Positions 16,160-25,567 of a stretch of 59,209 nucleotides of DNA are shown here, in pieces. Location of the stretch: the NCBI GenBank assembly GCA_031359995.1, contig JANMAT010000103.1, forward strand, positions 1-59,209. The letters run 5' to 3'. Each line of letters begins with the position of its first letter. Within the stretch, counting starts at the first letter, position 1. Source of the stretch: JANMAT01 sp031359995. Its GTDB lineage: Bacteria > Actinomycetota > Acidimicrobiia > Acidimicrobiales > Ilumatobacteraceae. Both the position numbers and the translations under genes were made by a program. The notes under the pieces were generated by a model. It was not told where the DNA came from. It searched no databases and worked only from the letters and a program-made list of their open reading frames with translations.

Positions 16160-17947
16160 TCAGGACGAGACGACCGGCACGAGCGGGAAGCGGGCGATCA
16201 CCGTGGTGCCGGCACCCGGTGGGCTCGCCACCGACAGTGTGCCATCCAGGGCGTGCACGCGGTCCACCAGGCCGCGCAGCCCGCTCCCGTGCGTGGCGTC
16301 GGCGCCACCGACGCCGTCGTCGGTCACGGTGACCACGAGCTCGTGGTCCTCCACGCGCAGATCGATCGCGATGCGGGTGGCGTCGGCGTGGCGCTCGGCG
16401 TTGGCGTACGCCTCGGACGCCACGTAGTACGCCGCCGTCTCGACCGGTGCCGACAGGCGCTCGGCCAGCTCGGTCAACAGCACCACCGGCACGCTCGATC
16501 GGCGGGTGCGCGACCGCAGCGCCGCCTCCAGCCCGCGGTTGGTGAGCACCGGCGGGTCGATGCCATGGGCGACGTCACGCAGGTCTTCGATGGCCGTGCG
16601 CAGCGCGGCGTCGACCTCCTCCAGCCGTTCGCGCACGGCGACCGGATCGGCCCGATCAGTCAGCACGTGGCGCAACGCGTCGAGCTCCATGCCCACGGTG
16701 CAGAGCCGCTGCTGCACGCCGTCGTGCAGGTTCCGTTCGATGCGACGGCGCTCGGCGTCAGCGGCGTCGACCACGCGGGTGCGCGACGCCCGCAGCTCGC
16801 GCATCTGGGCCTGCAGATCGGCGTGCAACCGCTCGTTCTCCAGCGCGAATCGCGCTGCGGTGATGATCGATCGCACCAGCGCGGGCTGCGCATCGAGCTC
16901 GGCGTCGTACACGACCACCCCCACTTCGTTCTCGGCGGTGCCGATGCGGGTCCAGCTGCGCGGCCACGCCACCATGGCCGGTGACCACGGCGCCACCGCC
17001 CCGCCGGGACGCACGTAGCCGCTGCCGTCGGGCCGGCGCAGCAGCACGCGCAGCCCGGGGTCGCCCAGCGCCCGGGCCAGCGCCGGCTCGACGGAGCCGG
17101 GCGGCGCCTGGTCGAGCTCGAGCATCATCTCGGCCACGATCGAGCGGTTCCACTGCTGGGCCAGCGCGCCCGAGGCGAAGGCGATCGGGATGGAGCACTG
17201 GATCAGCAGGCTGATCCAGAAGAAGCCATCGAGCAGCGCCCGGCTGAAGCCGAAGGTGCCGGCGAACGGCACCTGGGCCAGGAACCAGATCGTGGCGCCG
17301 GTAGCGGCGATCAGCAGCGGGACCGACACACGACGGGCCCCACGGCGCGCCGCGATCGCCTTGCTGATGAGCCGGACGAGGAAGATGACGCCGCCGGGCA
17401 ACGACAGGTAGAGCGTCCACTGCTCGAGCTCGGGACGCCCGAACGAAAGCCCGTGGACCGCAAGGTAAGGCTCGAACAGGTGCCCTCCGTAGGCGACATC
17501 GACGAACGCGTGGCAAGCGGCCAGGGCGGTGATGGCGACGACCCACCCGAGGATCACGCGGTCGATCCGCGAGCGGACGTACCCCGTCGGGAACGCGAGC
17601 GACAGCCAAACCAGGAACAGCGCCGGCAGCTCGTACGCGAGGTCACCGATGGTCAGCAGCAGCCGGTTCGGGCCCTGGAAGTCCTGCAGGAACCCGGCCA
17701 GCCCGAACCAGAGCGTGAGCACCCACATGCGGTTGCCCGGCTGACGACGCGCCAGCACGTAGGCCGTCACCAGCACCGAGCCGGCCGACAGCAGCTGGGC
17801 CACCTCCTGCAGGTGGGTTCGCTCGTCGTAGGGCGGCCGCAGGTCCCACCGGTAGCCCACGCTCACCAGCGCGATCGCCGCCGCGCCGAGCCACACGAGC
17901 GACGACGACGCCCGCGAGCGGCGCGGACGCGCCACGGCGGGAGCCAC
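16160..17947 (-). CDS. Membrane sensor histidine kinase (NarL/LiaS type)
   Basis: A 595-residue kinase. The N-terminal 300 residues contain about seven hydrophobic helices (for example LVWLGAAAIALVSVGYRW and YELPALFLVWLSLAFP). A GAF-like linker follows, then the HisKA_3 dimerisation helix RRRIERNLHDGVQQRL with phospho-His408. The HATPase_c domain at the C-terminus has NAERHADATRI, DDGVGGAD and GSGLRGLVDRVHALDG. It senses an unknown membrane or extracellular signal and phosphorylates the upstream-encoded response regulator. The GTG start overlaps the regulator's TAG by one base, so the pair is co-translated. Confidence 0.9.
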   Translation of the reverse strand: MAPAVARPRRSRASSSLVWLGAAAIALVSVGYRWDLRPPYDERTHLQEVAQLLSAGSVLVTAYVLARRQPGNRMWVLTLWFGLAGFLQDFQGPNRLLLTIGDLAYELPALFLVWLSLAFPTGYVRSRIDRVILGWVVAITALAACHAFVDVAYGGHLFEPYLAVHGLSFGRPELEQWTLYLSLPGGVIFLVRLISKAIAARRGARRVSVPLLIAATGATIWFLAQVPFAGTFGFSRALLDGFFWISLLIQCSIPIAFASGALAQQWNRSIVAEMMLELDQAPPGSVEPALARALGDPGLRVLLRRPDGSGYVRPGGAVAPWSPAMVAWPRSWTRIGTAENEVGVVVYDAELDAQPALVRSIITAARFALENERLHADLQAQMRELRASRTRVVDAADAERRRIERNLHDGVQQRLCTVGMELDALRHVLTDRADPVAVRERLEEVDAALRTAIEDLRDVAHGIDPPVLTNRGLEAALRSRTRRSSVPVVLLTELAERLSAPVETAAYYVASEAYANAERHADATRIAIDLRVEDHELVVTVTDDGVGGADATHGSGLRGLVDRVHALDGTLSVASPPGAGTTVIARFPLVPVVSS

Positions 17948-18591
17948 TACGACCGCAGCCACCTGAGCACCGCCAGCACCCGGCGGTTGGCGTTGGGATC
18001 GTCGGGCAGGTCGAGCTTGGTGAGGATCGACCGCACGTGCGACTCGACCGTCTTCACCGACAGGCACAGCGCGGCCGCGATGGCCCGGTCGGCGCGCCCC
18101 TCGGCCATCAGGGTCAGCACCTCGCGCTCGCGCCCGCTGAGCCGAGCGAGCGGGTCCTTCACCCGGCGGCGCTCGAGGAGCTCGCGCACGAGGGCCCGGT
18201 CGATCACGACGGCACCGCCGGCCACGTCGGCCAGGGCCCTGACGAGCTCGTCGGAGCTGAGCAGACGGTCCTTCAACAGGTAGCCCACGCTGCGTTCGCC
18301 GGTCGACAGCAGCTCCTCGGCGTAGGTGTCGTCCACGAACTGGCTCAGTACGAGCACGGCCACCGCAGGGTGGCACTCGCGAATGGTGCGGGCCGCGACC
18401 AGGCCCTCGTCCCGGTGAGTGGGCGGCATGCGGATGTCGATGACACAGGCATCGGGCTCGTCGGCCTCGACCGCGCTGATCAGTGCGTCGTGGTCACCCA
18501 CCGCCGCCACCACGTCGTGGCCGGCGTTCACCAGCACGCGCACCACGCCCTCGCGCACCAGCAGGTCGTCTTCGGCCACGACGACGCGCAT
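17947..18591 (-). CDS. LuxR/NarL-type response regulator
   Basis: A 214-residue regulator. The receiver domain (1-125) has the acidic pocket AEDD (6-9), the phospho-acceptor Asp52 in CVIDIRMP and the conserved Lys in GYLLKD. The C-terminal LuxR-type helix-turn-helix (about 148-214) begins LSGREREVLTLMAEG and includes SVKTVESHVRSILTKL. It is encoded directly before its cognate kinase with a 1-nt overlap. Targets are not evident. The divergent gene cluster starting at 18754 shares its 160-bp upstream region and is a natural candidate. Confidence 0.93.
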   Translation of the reverse strand: MRVVVAEDDLLVREGVVRVLVNAGHDVVAAVGDHDALISAVEADEPDACVIDIRMPPTHRDEGLVAARTIRECHPAVAVLVLSQFVDDTYAEELLSTGERSVGYLLKDRLLSSDELVRALADVAGGAVVIDRALVRELLERRRVKDPLARLSGREREVLTLMAEGRADRAIAAALCLSVKTVESHVRSILTKLDLPDDPNANRRVLAVLRWLRS

Positions 18592-18753
18592 CAGCCCGGC
18601 CTGTCGGTGCTGTGCCCTGGACCATCGCGTGCAGTCCGCCCCACGAATCCTCCTGCCCTGGAGATCGTGGCGTCATCGTCGCGCTGCTGACACCCCGCGT
18701 GCTACAGCATTTGCCCCATCTTTGCTGACTGGGCAGGGCAGACTGGCGACCCG

Positions 18754-20175
18754 ATGTCCACCGACGCCCTGGCCGCCGCCGTCGAACGCTTCACCGACGA
18801 CGTGTCGGCCACCCTCGCCGAGCTGGCCGGGCGGCCCGCCGCCACCCTCGCCCACGATGTCACCGTCGAGGCGTCGAACGTGGTCGCCGCCCTCATCGAC
18901 GCCGATGGCCGGGTCACCGACGACGAGTGCTGGGCCTACCTGGGCGCGTTCGGTGGCGTCATCGACGGCCTGGCCGGCAACACGCCGGCCCGTGTCCGCG
19001 AGGTCGGACTCTTCTCCGGCAAGCGGGCCTGGGTCAACCGCCCGTCCACCCTGTTCGACCTGCTCCTCCAGGCCGACAAGCGCGACGGCACCCGCCGGAC
19101 CCACGTGTACTACCGCCAGGCCATGCGCCTGGCCCACACCGTCTCGTCCATCGACCTGGTGCCCTCGCCCACCGAGCTGGCCGCGCTCGAAGACCTGCGG
19201 GGCACCCTGCTCGGCGCGCTCGACCACGCCGGCATCCCGCGTCCGGGCGCGCCCGGCACCGAAGACCCCGTCGTGGGGGCCCGGCCGCCGGTCGGGCGCA
19301 CCCCCACCGGCACACCCGCGGCCGCCGGGCCGGCCGCGGCGGCCGCCCCGGCCAAGGCCCCGGTGGATCCGCCCCGCCCGGTCGAGGAGCTGCTGACCGA
19401 ACTGGACGCGCTCGTCGGCCTGGCCGAGGTGAAGTCGGACGTGCGCATGGTGGCGAACCTGCTGCAGATCGCCGAGCTCCGCAGAGAGCGCAACCTGCCG
19501 GTGCTCGACACGAGCAACCACCTCGTGTTCACCGGCAACCCGGGCACGGGCAAGACCACGGTCGCCCGTCTGCTCTCGCAGCTGTACCGCAGCCTCGGCG
19601 TGGTCTCGAAGGGTCAGCTCGTAGAGACCGACCGCTCGAAGCTGGTGGCCGGCTACGTGGGCCAGACGGCCATCCGCACCCGTGAGGCGATCGAGTCGGC
19701 CCTCGGTGGCCTGCTGCTGGTCGACGAGGCCTACGCGCTGGTGCGCGGGGGCGAGCAGGACTTCGGTCGCGAGGCCATCGACACGCTCGTGAAGCTCATG
19801 GAGGACCACCGCGACGACCTGGCCGTGGTGGCCGCCGGCTACCCCGACGAGATGAAGTCGTTCATCGATGCCAACCCGGGTCTGCGCAGCCGGTTCACCC
19901 GCACCATCCACTTCCCCGACTACACGACCGACGAGCTCGTCAAGATCTTCTGCAGCATGGGCGACAAGAACCGCTACGTGCCGACGGAGCCCGCGGTGGT
20001 GAAGCTGCGCGCCATCCTCGACGACCAGCCCCGCGACCGCGGGTTCGGCAACGCCCGCTACGTGCGCAACCTGTTCGAGGCGGCCGTGAGCCGGCAGGCC
20101 ACCCGGCTCGTCGGGGTCACCGACCCGACCGAGGAGCAACTGGTGACCCTCGAGCCCGGCGATCTCGGCGCGTGA
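18754..20175 (+). CDS. TerB-like/CbxX-type AAA+ ATPase
   Basis: A 473-residue protein. The N-terminal 140 residues are helical and contain VAALIDADGRVTDDECWAYL, similar to a TerB-like module. An Ala/Pro-rich linker (about 170-210) leads to a CbxX/CfxQ/SpoVK-type AAA+ domain: Walker A GNPGTGKT (261-268), Walker B LLLVDEAYAL (320-329), SRFTRTIHFPDY with the arginine finger, and RGFGNARYVRNLFE. CbxX ATPases remodel protein complexes (Rubisco activase, EccA in type VII secretion). It opens the cluster of exported and membrane proteins up to pspA. CAGACT lies 9 nt before the ATG. Confidence 0.85.
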   Translation: MSTDALAAAVERFTDDVSATLAELAGRPAATLAHDVTVEASNVVAALIDADGRVTDDECWAYLGAFGGVIDGLAGNTPARVREVGLFSGKRAWVNRPSTLFDLLLQADKRDGTRRTHVYYRQAMRLAHTVSSIDLVPSPTELAALEDLRGTLLGALDHAGIPRPGAPGTEDPVVGARPPVGRTPTGTPAAAGPAAAAAPAKAPVDPPRPVEELLTELDALVGLAEVKSDVRMVANLLQIAELRRERNLPVLDTSNHLVFTGNPGTGKTTVARLLSQLYRSLGVVSKGQLVETDRSKLVAGYVGQTAIRTREAIESALGGLLLVDEAYALVRGGEQDFGREAIDTLVKLMEDHRDDLAVVAAGYPDEMKSFIDANPGLRSRFTRTIHFPDYTTDELVKIFCSMGDKNRYVPTEPAVVKLRAILDDQPRDRGFGNARYVRNLFEAAVSRQATRLVGVTDPTEEQLVTLEPGDLGA

Positions 20176-20243
20176 GGACGGCGACCGCGAAGATGGCGTC
20201 AATGTGAGCCGTACCGAGCCGGGGAAGTCAGCCGGACAGCCTC

Positions 20244-20249
20244 TACGCT
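20244..20249 (+). promoter_or_regulatory. Putative -10 box deciding start at 20258
   Basis: TACGCT is placed 8 nt before the ATG at 20258, as at other leaderless starts in the window. This favours 20258 over the in-frame GTG at 20204. Confidence 0.45.
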
Positions 20250-20257
20250 CGGGCGCC

Positions 20258-21247
20258 ATGTGGGCTCGTCGTCTCGGAGCGTTGGTGGTGGCCGTCGCCC
20301 TCGTGGCCGGCGCGTTCGTGGTCCGGTCGCGCCGCGACAACGCCACGGCCTCCGGCGGCCCCGGCAGCACCGTCCCTGGCGCCACCACCACCCGCGCCCG
20401 GCCGGCCGGCCCGCTGCGCGTCGTGTGCGCCACCGAGCTGAAGGCGGTGTGCGCCGGGCTCGGGGCCGACCGCGCCACCACCTCCTCCGCCGATGCCGGC
20501 GCCACGCTGGCCGCCGTGAGCGGTGGCGATGCCGCCGGTGTCCTGGACGTGTGGGTCACCCTCGATCCCTGGCCGCAGATGGCCGACCTCACGACCGACG
20601 TCTTCACCGACGACGCCCTCGTGCTCGGCGCCGGCGCGGTCGGCTTCGCCATCCGCAAGCCGCGCGCCGACGTGCTCAGCGCGGCGTGCAAGGGCACGAT
20701 CACGACCCTGTGCATCGGCACCCAGGCCGGCCTCCCCTGGTCCACCGTCGGCGGCCAGGCCACCTGGGGCACGGTCAAGCCCGTGTTCGACCGGCCGACC
20801 ACCAGTGCCGTCGGCCTCGTCGCCTACACGGCCGCGGTCGTCGCACCGCCGGCTCCGGCATCGCTGGCCCGCATCGACCTCGAGAACGACGATGCGTTCA
20901 TGCGCTGGGCCCGCCAGTTCGGCCAGTTCTCCCAGCAGATGAACCCGTCACAAGGCACCGCCATGGAACAGGCGCGGCAGCTGTCACGCTACGACATCGT
21001 GCTCACGACCGAGCAGGACCACCGGGCCGTCGCCGGCGACTCGTTCACCTTCGTGGCGCTGGCACCGGTGCAGGCCCACGTCGTGGCGGCTGCCCGCAAC
21101 GGCGTGAAGCTCCCCACCGCCCTGGCCGACGAGCTGGCCAAGCTCACCCAGGACCTCGGCTGGAACGCGCCGGTCCGAGCCACCTCCCTCCCCACGCCGG
21201 CCGCCGTCGCCGGCCTGCAAGAGATCTGGAAGCAGGCCACTGCATGA
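20258..21247 (+). CDS. Exported solute-binding-like protein
   Basis: A 329-residue protein with an uncleaved or signal-type N-terminal helix (RRLGALVVAVALVAGAFVV), a Thr/Gly-rich linker, and then a periplasmic-binding-like domain. The domain begins PLRVVCATELKAVCAGL and has the hinge-like DVWVTLDPWPQMADL. There is no lipobox. It resembles the type 2 solute-binding fold but has no transporter genes beside it. Its TGA overlaps the ATG of the SBP-VWA lipoprotein gene (ATGA), so the two are probably made in fixed ratio and may act together outside the membrane. The in-frame GTG at 20204 is the alternative start. Confidence 0.72.
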   Translation: MWARRLGALVVAVALVAGAFVVRSRRDNATASGGPGSTVPGATTTRARPAGPLRVVCATELKAVCAGLGADRATTSSADAGATLAAVSGGDAAGVLDVWVTLDPWPQMADLTTDVFTDDALVLGAGAVGFAIRKPRADVLSAACKGTITTLCIGTQAGLPWSTVGGQATWGTVKPVFDRPTTSAVGLVAYTAAVVAPPAPASLARIDLENDDAFMRWARQFGQFSQQMNPSQGTAMEQARQLSRYDIVLTTEQDHRAVAGDSFTFVALAPVQAHVVAAARNGVKLPTALADELAKLTQDLGWNAPVRATSLPTPAAVAGLQEIWKQATA

Positions 21248-23091
21248 AGCGTCGACCCCTCCCCCTCCTGGTGCTGGCGGGTGCGCTGGCGCTCAGCGCG
21301 TGCAACGTCACCACCACGAGCTCGCCGGCCACGACCGAGCCCGGGCAGGTCACCACGGCCACCTTCGGCACGCCGGTCAACGACAAGTGCATCGGCGTCG
21401 ACATGGCCGTGTCGTCGGAGAAGATCAGCCTCCTCACCGCGCTGTCGAAGGACTTCAACGCCACCAAGGACGCCGAGGTCAACGGCCGGTGCGTGCAGGT
21501 GCGGCCGTACGCGAAGTCGTCAGGGGCGGCCGCCAGCCTGCTCGTGAGCGGGTGGCCCGACCCGGCGAACAACGGCGCTCAGCCCGTCGTGTGGTCACCG
21601 GCGGCCAGCGCCTGGGCCGCCATCGTGAACCAGCGCGCCGGCAAGGTGCTGGCGCCCGAGTCGAAGCCCTTCATGCAGACGCCGCTGGTGATCGCCATGC
21701 CCAGGCCCATGGCCGACGCCCTCGGCTACCCGGCCAAGCCGGTGGGCTTCGCCGACATCGTGGCGCTGGCCAAGAACCCCGACGGCTGGGGCGCGTTCGG
21801 CCACCCCGAGTGGGGTCCGTTCCGCCTCGGCAAGACGAACCCGAACTACTCCACCAGCGGCCTCAACTTCACCATCGCCCAGTACTACGCGGCCACCAAC
21901 AAGACCACCGGCCTCACGACGGAAGACCTGGTGCGCCCCGACGTGGTGGCCTTCACCCAGGACGTGGAGTCGTCGGTGGTGCACTACGGCGACATCACGA
22001 TGACGTTCCTCAACAACTGGTTCCGCGCCGACGCCCGCGGCACCGCCCTCACCTACGCGTCGGCGGTGGCCGTCGAGGAGAAGTCGGTCATCGACTACAA
22101 CAAGGGCAACCCCGACGGCATCCTCGACACGGGCGAGACGCCGCGAGCCCCCAAGGTGCCCCTCGTCGCCGTCTACCCGCGCGAGGGCACCCTGTTCTCC
22201 GACAGCCCGTTCATCACGCTCGACGCCCCGTGGGTCACGCCCGAGCAGAAGACGGCGGCCAAGCTGTTCGAGGCCTTCGTGCAGAAGCCCGAGAACCAGG
22301 CCAAGGTGCTCGAGTTCGGCTTCCGTCCCGGCAACCCGGCGGTGAAGGTCGGCGCCCCCATCGAGGCGTCGGCCGGCGTCGATCCGAACCAGCCCGAGGC
22401 GGTGCTCGACGTGCCCGATCCGGCCGTGCTCACACGACTGCTCGACGGCTGGGCCACGCAGCGCAAGTCGGCTCGCGTCCTGCTGGTGATCGACGTGTCG
22501 GGCTCCATGTCCGACCCGGCCGACCCCGGTGACTCGAACAGCGACTCGAAGCTCGAACTGGCCAAGACAGCCGCCGTCGCCGCCCTCGCCCAGTTCAAGG
22601 ACACCGACGAGGTCGGGCTGCGCATCTTCTCGACGTCGCTCACCAAGAACCCCGACGACTTCTACCTCGACCTGGTGTCGATCGCGCCGATGGCCGAGGG
22701 GCAGCGGACCACGCTGCGCAACCGCATCTCCACCCTCACGCCCATCCAGGGCACCCCGCTCTACGACGTGGCCGCCGCCAGCTACACCACGATGGGCGAC
22801 GGCTACGACGCCAAGAAGATCAACGCGGTCGTGCTGCTGACCGACGGCAAGAACGACGACGGCAAGCCCAACGACGACCGCACCCAGCTCGACAGCCTGA
22901 TCTCCGAGCTGCGGGTCGGGTCCGAGGGCGCCAACATCCGGCCCATCCGCATCTTCCCGATCGCCTACGGCAAGGACGCCGACAAGAACGTGCTGCGCCA
23001 GATCGCCGAGGCATCGAACGCCGCGTCCTACGACGCGTCGAACCCGGCCACCATCCAGCAGGTCTTCGCCGCCGTCATCTCGAACTTCTGA
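21244..23091 (+). CDS. Lipoprotein with solute-binding and VWA domains
   Basis: A 615-residue lipoprotein with lipobox LSAC (Cys20). Residues 50-380 form an extracellular solute-binding-type domain (PVVWSPAASAWAAIVNQ, FLNNWFRAD, AKLFEAFVQKPENQAKVLEF). Residues 410-610 form a von Willebrand A domain with a complete metal site: DVSGSMSD at 417-424 (Asp417, Ser419, Ser421), the Thr in IQGTPLYD and VVLLTDGKND. Similar SBP-VWA proteins occur in Actinomycetota, but I know of no defined role. The VWA part probably binds a protein partner through a divalent metal. It is coupled to the preceding gene by ATGA. Confidence 0.88.
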   Translation: MKRRPLPLLVLAGALALSACNVTTTSSPATTEPGQVTTATFGTPVNDKCIGVDMAVSSEKISLLTALSKDFNATKDAEVNGRCVQVRPYAKSSGAAASLLVSGWPDPANNGAQPVVWSPAASAWAAIVNQRAGKVLAPESKPFMQTPLVIAMPRPMADALGYPAKPVGFADIVALAKNPDGWGAFGHPEWGPFRLGKTNPNYSTSGLNFTIAQYYAATNKTTGLTTEDLVRPDVVAFTQDVESSVVHYGDITMTFLNNWFRADARGTALTYASAVAVEEKSVIDYNKGNPDGILDTGETPRAPKVPLVAVYPREGTLFSDSPFITLDAPWVTPEQKTAAKLFEAFVQKPENQAKVLEFGFRPGNPAVKVGAPIEASAGVDPNQPEAVLDVPDPAVLTRLLDGWATQRKSARVLLVIDVSGSMSDPADPGDSNSDSKLELAKTAAVAALAQFKDTDEVGLRIFSTSLTKNPDDFYLDLVSIAPMAEGQRTTLRNRISTLTPIQGTPLYDVAAASYTTMGDGYDAKKINAVVLLTDGKNDDGKPNDDRTQLDSLISELRVGSEGANIRPIRIFPIAYGKDADKNVLRQIAEASNAASYDASNPATIQQVFAAVISNF

Positions 23092-23128
23092 CGGTCTCCC
23101 CATCGCCGGGCCCGCGGTGGGGAGACCG
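23092..23128 (+). terminator. Strong hairpin after SBP-VWA gene
   Basis: CGGTCTCCCCA and TGGGGAGACCG form a perfect 11-bp stem with a 15-nt GC-rich loop, immediately after the TGA of the SBP-VWA gene and before the next co-directional gene. With no U-tract, it may terminate partially or protect the 3' end of the upstream message. The next gene has its own TAGGGT box. Confidence 0.6.
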
Positions 23129-23150
23129 CTCGGGCGGCACCGAGCACCGC

Positions 23151-23156
23151 TAGGGT
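23151..23156 (+). promoter_or_regulatory. Putative -10 box before 23165 gene
   Basis: TAGGGT lies 8 nt before the ATG at 23165, after the upstream hairpin. It supports a separate transcription unit for the last three genes of the cluster. Confidence 0.45.
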
Positions 23157-23164
23157 TTCGTGTC

Positions 23165-23932
23165 ATGGCTGGGCCGAGCTTTCGCGACCGCTTCTTCACG
23201 CCCGCCGTCGCTCGCGCCATCACGTCGCCGCTGGGCATCGTGCTGGCCGGCGTCGGCCTGGCCGCCGGCGTGGCCATCGGGTGGCCGATCGTGGCGGCCG
23301 TGGGCCTCGGCGCCGCCGCCTGGGCGGGGCGGGTCGCCGTGGCCATCCCCCAGAGGGGCAAGCCGGCCACCGCCGGCATCGACCCGTACACGCTGTCGGA
23401 CCCGTGGCGCAGCTACGTGCTCGGGGCCCAGGCGGCCAAGGGTCGCTTCGAGCGCACCGCCACGTCGGTGCGCAGCGGCCCGCTGCAGGAGCGCCTCGCC
23501 GGCGTGGCCGACCGATTCGACGACGCCGTGGCCGAGTGCTGGCGCATCGCCTCGCGGGGCCACGACATCGACAACGTGCTGCGCACCCTCGATCTGGCCC
23601 AGTCGGCCGCCGAGCTGGCCCAGGCCCGCCTGCTGCCCGACACGCCCACGAACCAGGCCACGGTGCAGTCGCTCGAGGCCCAGCTCGCCTCGGGCCAGCG
23701 CATGTACGACGTGAGCCAGGACGCCCAGAGCCGCCTGCGCCTCCTCGATGCCCGCATGGACGAACTGGTCGCCCGGGCCGCCGAGATGTCGGTGTCGAGC
23801 GACACCGACCTGGGTGGGCTCGACACCGACGTCGACGGGCTCGTCACCGAGATGGAGGCCCTGCGCCAGGCCATCGAGGAGACGAACCGTCCGGCCGCTG
23901 ACGGCCAACCCCGGGCCCTCGGCAGCCCGTGA
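23165..23932 (+). CDS. Membrane-anchored helical protein of unknown function
   Basis: A 255-residue protein not assigned to a named family. Residues 18-60 contain one or two hydrophobic helices (SPLGIVLAGVGLAAGVAIGW, then VAAVGLGAAAWAG). The rest is hydrophilic and helix-rich, with coiled-coil-like segments such as LAQSAAELAQARLL and LVTEMEALRQAIEE. This suggests a membrane-tethered scaffold. The stop overlaps the murJ-like GTG by 4 nt (GTGA). Its place between the SBP-VWA lipoprotein and murJ/pspA suggests a structural or sensory role at the membrane (inference). Confidence 0.7.
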   Translation: MAGPSFRDRFFTPAVARAITSPLGIVLAGVGLAAGVAIGWPIVAAVGLGAAAWAGRVAVAIPQRGKPATAGIDPYTLSDPWRSYVLGAQAAKGRFERTATSVRSGPLQERLAGVADRFDDAVAECWRIASRGHDIDNVLRTLDLAQSAAELAQARLLPDTPTNQATVQSLEAQLASGQRMYDVSQDAQSRLRLLDARMDELVARAAEMSVSSDTDLGGLDTDVDGLVTEMEALRQAIEETNRPAADGQPRALGSP

Positions 23933-25527
23933 GAGGGGCCGCCACCCGCCCGGGCATGCTCCGGGCCAACGCGGTGGTGGCCGTGGGCACCTTGCTGTCG
24001 CGCCTGACCGGGTTCGCCCGGTTCGCCGTGCTCGTGGCCCTCATCAAGCCCGAGCTGGCCGACGCCTACAACGTGGCCAACAACGTGCCCACCATGCTCT
24101 ACGAGCTCGTGCTCGGTGGCGTGCTCACGGCGACGCTCATCCCGATGTTCACCGAGCAGGCCGACAAGAACGACACCGAAGGGTCCTCGGCCGTGATCTC
24201 CACCGCGCTGGTGGCCACGCTCGGGCTCACCGTGCTGGCCGGGTTGGCGTCACCGCTCATCGTGCGGCTGCTCACGTTGGTCTCCCCTGGCGACGCCGCC
24301 ACCGTCACCCAGCTGCGCAACGTGGCCACCTACTTCGCCTTCTGGTTCGCCCCGCAGATCCTGTTCTACGGCATCACGTTCCTGGCCACCGCGCTGCTGA
24401 ACGCGCGCCGCCACTTCTTCGCCGCGGCGTGGGCGCCGGTGCTCAACAACCTGTTGGTGATCGTGAGCCTGGGCTTCATGGCGCGCGCCGTGCCCGGCGA
24501 CCGCTCACTCGCGCTCGCGTCGTCGAGCACGAGCCTGCGCCTGTGGCTGGCGGTGCCCACCACGGCCGGCATCGTCGCCATGTCGCTGTCGCTGCTGCCG
24601 GCGCTGGCCCGCGCCGGCGTGCACGTGCGCTTCGCCCCGAACCGGCGGCACCCCGCCGTGCGCCGCGTGCTGCGCCTGTCACGCTGGACGGCGGGCTACG
24701 TGGTCGCCAACCAGATCTCGCTGTTCGTGGTGACGGCGCTCACCAAGCCGGGCTCGGGCGGGGCCACCGCCTACATGCTCGCCTTCCTGATCGTGCAGCT
24801 GCCCATCGGCCTGCTGGCCATGTCGATCATGACCACGTTCACGCCCGAGCTGGCCCGTGCCCGCCAGCAGCACGACCGCGACGCGTTCGTGACCACGTTC
24901 TCCACCGGCGCCCGGGCGCTGGGCGTGCTGCTGCTGCCGGCGGCTGCCGGGCTGGCTGCCCTGGCCCGGCCGGCGGTGTCACTCGTGCTCGAGCGGGGCG
25001 CCTACGAGGCGGCCGAGGCCGGCCTGACCGCCCGTACGCTCACCGCGTTCGCCGTCGGCATGCCGTTCCTGGCCGGCTACCTGTACGTGCTGCGCGGCTT
25101 CTACGCCCACGACGACACCCGGCGGGCGTTCGTGGTGAACGCCATCGAGAACGCGGTCAACATCGTCGTCGGGTTCGTGGTGGTGCGCCGCTTCGGCGTG
25201 CCCGGCCTGGCGTGGGCGTTCACCATCGCCTACGGCATCGCCTTCGTGGTGGCGCTGCGCACGCTGGGCTTCAAGGTGCGGGGCATGCGCCTGCGCCCGC
25301 TCGTGCTGTCGCTGCTGCGCCTGGGCCTGGCCGCGGTGGTGTGCGGCGAGGCGGCGTGGGTCGTCGGCCACGCCGTGGGCGCCGATCGCGGCGGCGGCGC
25401 CATCGCCCGTGTCGTGCTCGGCGCCGGGGCCGGCCTGGCCGCCTACGTCGGGGGCCTGTGGTGGCTGCGGGCGCCGGAGCTGGCGCAGCTGCGCCAGCTG
25501 GCCCGGCGGGTATCAGGATCGCGCTAG
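23929..25527 (+). CDS. murJ: MurJ/MviN-type lipid II flippase
   Basis: A 532-residue polytopic membrane protein of the MATE/MOP superfamily with about 14 hydrophobic helices. Landmarks are GTLLSRLTGFARFAVLVALI near the start, ADAYNVANNVPTMLYELVLG, the cluster AMSIMTTFTPELARA and MPFLAGYLYVLRGFYAHDDT. MurJ flips lipid II across the membrane for peptidoglycan synthesis. Length fits the plain MviN type without the C-terminal pseudokinase of mycobacterial MurJ. The GTG start overlaps the preceding stop. A second, more distant paralogue elsewhere in the genome may be the essential copy; that cannot be judged here. Confidence 0.88.
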   Translation: MRGAATRPGMLRANAVVAVGTLLSRLTGFARFAVLVALIKPELADAYNVANNVPTMLYELVLGGVLTATLIPMFTEQADKNDTEGSSAVISTALVATLGLTVLAGLASPLIVRLLTLVSPGDAATVTQLRNVATYFAFWFAPQILFYGITFLATALLNARRHFFAAAWAPVLNNLLVIVSLGFMARAVPGDRSLALASSSTSLRLWLAVPTTAGIVAMSLSLLPALARAGVHVRFAPNRRHPAVRRVLRLSRWTAGYVVANQISLFVVTALTKPGSGGATAYMLAFLIVQLPIGLLAMSIMTTFTPELARARQQHDRDAFVTTFSTGARALGVLLLPAAAGLAALARPAVSLVLERGAYEAAEAGLTARTLTAFAVGMPFLAGYLYVLRGFYAHDDTRRAFVVNAIENAVNIVVGFVVVRRFGVPGLAWAFTIAYGIAFVVALRTLGFKVRGMRLRPLVLSLLRLGLAAVVCGEAAWVVGHAVGADRGGGAIARVVLGAGAGLAAYVGGLWWLRAPELAQLRQLARRVSGSR

Positions 25528-25554
25528 GGAGCCCGCACGCGAGGCCCGGATCGC

Positions 25555-25560
25555 TAGGCT
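25555..25560 (+). promoter_or_regulatory. Putative -10 box for pspA
   Basis: TAGGCT is placed 7 nt before the pspA ATG, so pspA may have its own leaderless promoter despite lying only 40 bp after murJ. Confidence 0.45.
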
Positions 25561-25567
25561 CTGCGCC

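Noticed and set aside
20204..20257. Earlier GTG start for the solute-binding-like gene
   Set aside because: The TACGCT box 8 nt before the ATG at 20258 and the signal helix directly after it favour the shorter form, though this is not proven.
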